NCBI GenBank assembly: GCA_011009095.1
Contig: VTPC01001715.1
Span: forward strand, 155,529-219,528
Reading direction: 5' to 3'
DNA from: Ignelater luminosus
Lineage: Eukaryota; Arthropoda; Insecta; Coleoptera; Elateridae
Length of the DNA stretch: 64,000 nucleotides
Under the pieces are notes generated by a model that did no database searches, had not been told where the DNA came from, and saw only the letters and a program-made list of their open reading frames with translations. This document shows, one piece after another, positions 58,361 to 64,000 of this stretch; the first letter of the stretch is position 1, and each line of letters starts with the position of its first letter. The translations under genes and the position numbers were made by a program.

Positions 58361-59990
58361 CGTAGCGTCAAAATGTCGCAACAGAGTATGGCAATAGTCC
58401 AATTAACACCTCAAATAAGAACCCACACTCATCAATTTTTAGCCAACAACCGATAAACGATATTTATCTGTCAAAGTTTGTATCATCGAAAGACTCTAGC
58501 GCAACCACGTCACGAGCACCGTTTAGAAACGCAGTTCCAACTGTTATTGACAATATTTATGTCTTACTTGCACATCTCTTTGTTTCTGAACGCAGTCACA
58601 CACCCTGTTGATATTTATTAGTCAACAAGAGGAATGCGTCCTATTGTCTGTTAAATACTTCTTTATAATATTTTGCAAATACATAAATGTTACATGCCTG
58701 GAATATTTATTTGCACAAATATAAATATAAAATAGTTGTTTGTTAGTATTTCAAGAAAAAATTCTAAAAATGAGGTTAACTATTGATTTTGGGAAATTAA
58801 TAGTAATCTTGAGGAATATTTTTTTTAAAGAGAATTATATCATAAATTTTTTGCCATATTTGACGTCATTTTTCTTCTAGTGGAAAAGTTTTAAGTTGCA
58901 TAAACACATTCTGAAATTTATTTATGCGTATTTGAATTTTAGATTTTTTTTATAGCTTGAAATGATTAACATTTGTTTATTTTAAATAAAATTACGCTAA
59001 AGTTAAACTTTATCTAAATATAATATGTACACCTAATAGTATTATCACTCTTATTTGTTTATTGCAAAAAATAATTTTTTATGTAGAATTTTTTAGCAGA
59101 CTTTAAACAATTTGGTTTTAAAACGTCTTACTTAAAAAAGTTAGTTGCATTTGAGATTTGACATTTGAACACTTAGTAAGGTTGTATTCGAGAAAATATA
59201 AGATTGGACTTTTCCCAGTATGATGAGAAGTCCAAAAAATGGATCTATAATGTTACCAAGAAACCAGGGTTATTCCGTCTGATCTACTGTTGTTGTGGCA
59301 GTAGGCATCTGGTACTTTTTTAATAGCAAAGTATGAAAAATGACATCGTTAACAAAAGTGTTGCGGGAAATCCCGTGGTACCAACTTGCATCAGTTAAAG
59401 CGCCGCAAAATCATTGATGTAGTTGACAATTGTTGGTACCCAGGCGAGGAGCGACACAGGGATGCGAAAACATTAATTGGAAAAGTGTAGCCAAGCTTAA
59501 GATTTTTAAAATGATCTTCTGAAATGGTAGCAGAGCTTTGAAGCTGCAATTATACCTAGTATATAATTTCCCAGGTAGATTGTTAACATCTTTTTGAACT
59601 AATCATTTAAATAATCATGCCTTCTTTTGCCAATGCTGTCTACACCAGCCAGATTTGCATTAATAGGACAGAAATCTAGGAGCACTCAGATCCTCAGTAC
59701 TCAAAATTTTCAGATCACCATGAGCACTTTATTTCTAAATATGAGCACGACCTTCCTTTGCCTACAGGGAAGAAAAAAAACGAGCTCTGGCATGGAAGAT
59801 GCCCAAAGTTTGGAAGAGGATTGGGTGCAGGTAGCGTCATCTGTCTGGTAAACTCTAGACGTGACTGTATAACTTTTTACCGTAGCAAAGATAATGGAAA
59901 AGACTCAATACAAGACAATAGAAAAGAGGGTTGTAACATGGAATTTAAAAAAAGAAAATATAACAAAAGTAATGCAGTGTAAACACCAGG
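58361..59990. other. AT-rich stretch, no gene identified
   Basis: No domain recognised. Open frames at 59627-59982 overlap in two frames without recognisable product; they may belong to the retroelement fragment that follows. Confidence 0.4.
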
Positions 59991-60039
59991 AGTAACATTA
60001 ATAGACGATGGTAGAAATGATAAGGATATTTTAAACATA

Positions 60040-60345
60040 GTAGGAAAGCGACTTGCATGACCTATGGTTCTGAGGTGTGAATGTTGAATGGCAATATGAA
60101 GGATAAATGACGTTCAAACAAAGTATTGAAGAAGACGTCGTGAAGCTACTCGATTACATCACGTAAGAAATGGAATAATTAGAAAAAGAATGGGCGTAAC
60201 GAAAACTCTAACAGATACTACAGAAATTAAATGGTTAACATGATATGGTCTCATCAGAAAGACACCAAATAAAAAGAGAAAAAAGGTAGAACCAGGAGTA
60301 GATGAGTAGAAAAAATACAAAAGTCAATAGAAAAAAATAAATGAA
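60040..60345 (+). mobile_element. Non-LTR retrotransposon RT C-terminal fragment
   Basis: The + strand translation in shifting frames gives ITYGSEVWMLNGNMKDK (about 60055-60108), RLHHVRNGIIRKRMGV (about 60150-60195) and WYGLIRKTPNKKR (about 60240-60280). These match the blocks (YGSExW, RxxRNExIRxRMGV, WxGHVxRM) that end many insect non-LTR reverse transcriptases. It is a different family from the Jockey-like copies. Only the tail is recognisable. Confidence 0.65.
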
Positions 60346-60349
60346 TAAA

Positions 60350-61310
60350 CTAGAGTTAATCGCGCTTTAAGATGTAATAAATACAACAATTCTGTAAAAT
60401 GGTCGCTTAACAAAATATTTCGAATAACAAAGATCATTCGGAAAGCAAAAAGCATCCTAGAAATTTAACTCTAGAAGAGCCTTAGGTGAACAATGAGGCG
60501 AACCGAGGTAAGTTCGGACAGTTCAACTTAGAAAGAGACTTTTATTTTAAAACCTCAGACCAGATCTAAACTCACTCAATGATTCTGCCTTAGAAATGAA
60601 ACCGAAATCTTTGTCACTAGTTGTCGTCGGACACTTCTGACAGCAACCAAAACTATCGAGCAAATTCTGCCATTCTTTTTAGTCAACGCATTGACAGATA
60701 TTTTAAAGAGAGGGGTCGCACTTGTGAAAAAACATTGTCATTTACTATTGTCAGGTTTGTAAATATTTGTATGTATGAGAGAGGATGACTCTTAGTCCGT
60801 CTAGTAAGAAGACATGCAGCTTTTGGGTATATCTTTATCTGCAAACTTTGCTTGAAATTTCTTCATTGTGTGAGCATTCTGTTAGCTGAACGTAATTTAA
60901 TTAACGGGGATTCTTCCAGGGAAAAAAAGCTCAGGCAGGAGAACCATTAAATTTAATTCAGATTGAGGGTCTGCAATTTATGGACAAGCCCAAAATAAAC
61001 TCTATTTTAATACAAGTCTCGTCAATGCAAGTCTTACTATCATATTCCATACGAGATTTGCAACAGAATTACTGGATTCCTGTATCAAGGAAGACCAAAC
61101 TGTCTTGATGCTATTCGGCTCGTTTCAAATTAAATTGGTTAGACAAAATCAGTCATAGTAATCCTAACCATAAAAAATTATTTTAAGTTGTCTTTATAAA
61201 AATGATCCAGATGTTCTTCAGATGATCTTTATTTACCTTCTATAATTCTGTTGTACTTTTCCGTTACACATTACAACAATGAATCCACATAAATTTTCTT
61301 ATTTGTTTCC
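60350..61310. other. Intergenic stretch, no gene seen
   Basis: Nothing that I can support. Confidence 0.4.
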
Positions 61311-61314
61311 TATA

Positions 61315-61545
61315 GTCTGTCCCACGACCAGATAGAGTAATAGATCATTATGGGAGGAGCTTGTTGACAGCAGTCCGTTTTACACTTAATTAAAGAAGTA
61401 CTGATTTCCCGCAAATTTGAAATTGCGCTGGCGCTGTTACATTCTGTTTGCTGGTGTGAAGCTGACCCACCAATCAGGAACTGCCTTTCAAACTGCCCGC
61501 TCTTCAAGGAGCGTTTTTTTTACTCTATCTGGTCGTGGAACAGAC
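61315..61545. mobile_element. MITE-like element, 231 bp
   Basis: The left end gtctgtcccacgaccagata (61315) and the right end reverse complement gtctgttccacgaccagata (61545) form terminal inverted repeats of about 25 bp with one mismatch. No coding capacity. Flanked by ta on the left and aata on the right. Confidence 0.88.
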
Positions 61546-61749
61546 AATAATAACAGCATTTTTAAGGTTAAGGTTAAGTCGGTTAAGTGATTGTGTAAAA
61601 AACTTAGTGCCTATCAAATGGAAAATTAATCATCTCAGGAAAAGCTCATTCAGTCCCGTGTCGCGTTTGCTTGCACCTTCTTACTGTTGGATTGAGCTAT
61701 TTATTCTAAACCTTCTCAATTCCACTATGACCGGCTTTTTGAACACATC

Positions 61750-63920
61750 GATGTAACAATTAGATTTCATTTCTAGTCGATTAGTCGATTGGAAAATTTA
61801 GTGCGTAGACTTAAAGGCATGAAACAAAATATAGATAACGATATGTTAATGTCAAAAATATTATCAATTTTTTTAGAAGAATTTAAATATTTTATAAGTG
61901 CTTGAGAATCAACTACTAAAGCTGAAAGAACTTTAGAACATTTAACGGCCAGACTTATAGCAGAGGAAGTACGTCATACTGGAAAGGAAGAAGAAGAAGT
62001 AGCATTCAAAGCCAGTGTCGATCAACAAATGAAGAGCAAGGTAGAAAATACCAGAAATACAAATTATAGTAAGCTGTAGGAGGTCAAAATATGAAATGCT
62101 TTCGATGTAATTCTACAGAACGTATAGCTAAACATTGTAGAAAAACATACTGTAGGATCTGCAAGAAAACAAACCATCTCAAGAAGAATTTTCGAAATAA
62201 ACCTAATAATAATAATGATAATCAAACGCGCTACAAAAATATCATTTCTAACATATGAAGAACAAGATCAAGTAGAAACTGTTAGGTGGGTTGTCGATAG
62301 TGGGTCAACATCTCACTTAACTAATAATCAAGACTTTTTAACCGAATATACTTACTTACTTACCTAAGTCTTTCTACCTTTCGTTGTAAGGCCATTAACC
62401 GAATATAAAGAAGCAAATATTAAAATCGCAGTTGCTAAAAATCAAAAATTCATGAAGGCAAATCTAGTTGGGAAGATCGAAATGCTAGATTGTACCTTTA
62501 ATGATGTATTATATGTCCCACACCTTACTAAAAATTCATTGTCCGTAACAGAGCATCCAGACCATAACAAATAATTCACACGGATGTATGTGGAGCCCTA
62601 TTATTTGATAAGAAAAGATATTTTGTAAAGCAGAAAGACTTAATCGGACCATTATGGAGAAGGCAAGAGCCTAAATAGGTGAAAGTAAGTTAGAAAAGAA
62701 AATGTAACAACTGCAACATACATATTAAATAGATGTCCATCAGAGGCAGTAGATATAACACCTTTTGAAAAATAAAATGAAAGAAAACCTGATTTATCAC
62801 GAATGCATACATTTCGTTGTAAAATTTTTGTAAAAACGTTGAGACCACTGAAGAAACTCGAGGACAGAAGTTCAGCATACATTTTCATTTGGTATGCACC
62901 TAACGTCTACAGACTAAGGGATCCAGTGAAAAGAAGGACAGTAACATCAAGAAATATGGTGTTTTGTACACGAGATAAAGTCCAGGATAAAGCTGTAATA
63001 AAAACTAAAAAAGAAGATGAAAGCATAATAGAAAATAAAACTGATGAAAATGATAATGAAAAGAAGATAGAAGATAAAGTAGAAGAAGTAGAAAAAGTAG
63101 AAGAAATTAATAATAAAGAAAATAATATACTAGTAAACAGTGAAATGGAAGAGACAGATGAAAATATAGTTTCAAGAAGTGGTAGACAAATAAAAAAGCC
63201 CAATTACCTAAATAAATATGAAACATATGCGGCATATTGTTTATTGACAAGTGAAGGCAATCCAGAAGCTTTTCATGAAGCGAAACAAGTTGGTGGCTGA
63301 GATGAAGCAATAAGGAAAGAAATAGAATCATTGAAAAAATTAAAAAACTGGACTTCAGTTGAATTACCCCCAGATACGAAATAGGTTTTTAGAACTAAAG
63401 AGAATGGTATCAAAAAGGCTCGATTAGTGGCTGAAAGTTTTCAGATACAGGAGGATAGTTCTTCAAATCCAGTTGTAAGAACGACTACGATAAGAACTAT
63501 GTTTGTTCATGCTTTGCAAAAAGATTGGATGATAAGACAATTAGACATACCTATAGCCTTTTTAAATGGTTATCTAGAATCTGAAATATAACATTAAAAT
63601 ACCAGAAGGAGTTGAAGATAAGAAAGGAAAAGTATTAAAATTAAACAAAGCATTATATAGCCTGAAGGAGTCACCAAAATGTTGGAACAATAGATTTAAT
63701 GAAGTAGTTCTTGGAGAAGGTTTTAGAAGATCCCAATATGATTTTTAAATGTACATTTACACAGACATATGGATGTCATTGTATGTAAACAATATTATTT
63801 TGATTGGAACAGTCAAAAGAATTGAAGAAACAGTCAAATTGTTAAAAGATTAATTTGAAGCAAAAAACTTAAGAAATATTTCTAATTTTTTGGGGATGAA
63901 CATTACAAAAACTAGTGTAA
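61750..63920 (+). mobile_element. Ty1/Copia-type LTR retrotransposon relic
   Basis: Blocks in Copia order on the + strand: a gag helical region (ERTLEHLTARLIAEEVR, about 61930), two degraded zinc knuckles (CFRCNSTE, CRICKKTNH, 62098-62190) and a protease start (WVVDSGSTSHL, 62289-62321). After them come an integrase remnant with TYILNRCPSEAV (62723-62758), an acidic linker (62990-63160) and RT pieces (FLNGYLE, ALYSLKESPKCW, SLYVNNIIL at about 63560-63810). Much of the integrase core is deleted, and stops and frameshifts are frequent. No LTR was identified. RT ends around FLGMNI at 63890-63908. Inactive. Confidence 0.85.
62338..62407 (-). mobile_element. 44-bp insertion with 13-bp target-site duplication inside the Copia protease
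   Basis: TTAACCGAATATA occurs at 62338-62350 and again at 62395-62407. Between them lie 44 bases ending, on the minus strand, in GTAAGTAAGTAAG. The duplication plus a short tandem tail is what a severely 5'-truncated non-LTR or SINE insertion leaves. Collapsing one copy restores the Copia frame. Confidence 0.85.
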
Positions 63921-64000
63921 TTCATCTCTGGTATTATTAAGATAGTTTGTAACGTGACAGCCCTCTTTCCTTACAAAATACCCTAATTTTTCAACACGAT

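Noticed and set aside
62803..63300. 165-codon acidic protein as a host gene
   Set aside because: It is the integrase-to-RT linker of the Copia relic, with ILNRCP upstream and RT blocks downstream on the same strand.

Overview
This window is animal nuclear DNA, almost certainly from an insect. It is AT-rich, its introns are short (about 56-67 bp) with GT-AG borders, and it carries many decayed transposons of types common in insects. It also holds single-copy genes with recognisable insect relatives. Two runs of N (22985-22994 and 44116-44383) show it comes from a draft assembly. I cannot fix the order; a beetle would fit, but that is a guess.

The dominant gene is the 3' three-quarters of dachsous (ds), the giant atypical cadherin of the Fat/Dachsous planar-polarity and Hippo growth-control pathway. 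Eleven exons on the + strand between 6424 and 42118 join without a frame break into 2,586 residues plus a stop. They encode about 19-20 cadherin repeats, one membrane helix and a cytoplasmic tail with the conserved dachsous motif. The 5' exons are not visible and probably lie upstream of the window. Two introns are very large (7080-15005 and 15445-34910) and full of repeats. The last nine exons are packed into about 7 kb.

Region by region: 1-3000 is a degenerate ~51-bp repeat array split by a 5'-truncated Jockey-like non-LTR retrotransposon. 3001-6423 is featureless AT-rich DNA. The first large ds intron holds two arrays of a 9-bp minisatellite, a diverged duplication and an RNase H relic. 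The second holds a Tc1/mariner-type relic, an inverted repeat with an assembly gap in its loop, a 4-kb array of the ~51-bp repeat in the opposite orientation, a second copy of the non-LTR family and a GC-rich island. Just 3' of ds is a 296-bp tandem satellite (42994-44473).

From 44.5 kb onward: an orphan 3'-terminal exon with an internal stop, a piggyBac relic, a Ty3/gypsy relic split by a mariner element, a three-exon peripherin-like tetraspanin gene (51944-53029, +), a damaged CLIP-domain serine protease homolog (54186-53340, -), several MITE-like inverted-repeat elements, a Transib/RAG1-like transposase relic split by a small TIR element (56160-58360, -), a non-LTR tail fragment and a decayed Copia element running to the window end.

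No new multi-gene system is evident. The most interesting items are the RAG1-related Transib relic, several readable nested insertions, the frame-open 57- and 60-bp introns of ds, and the three unrelated tandem-repeat families in and around the ds locus.
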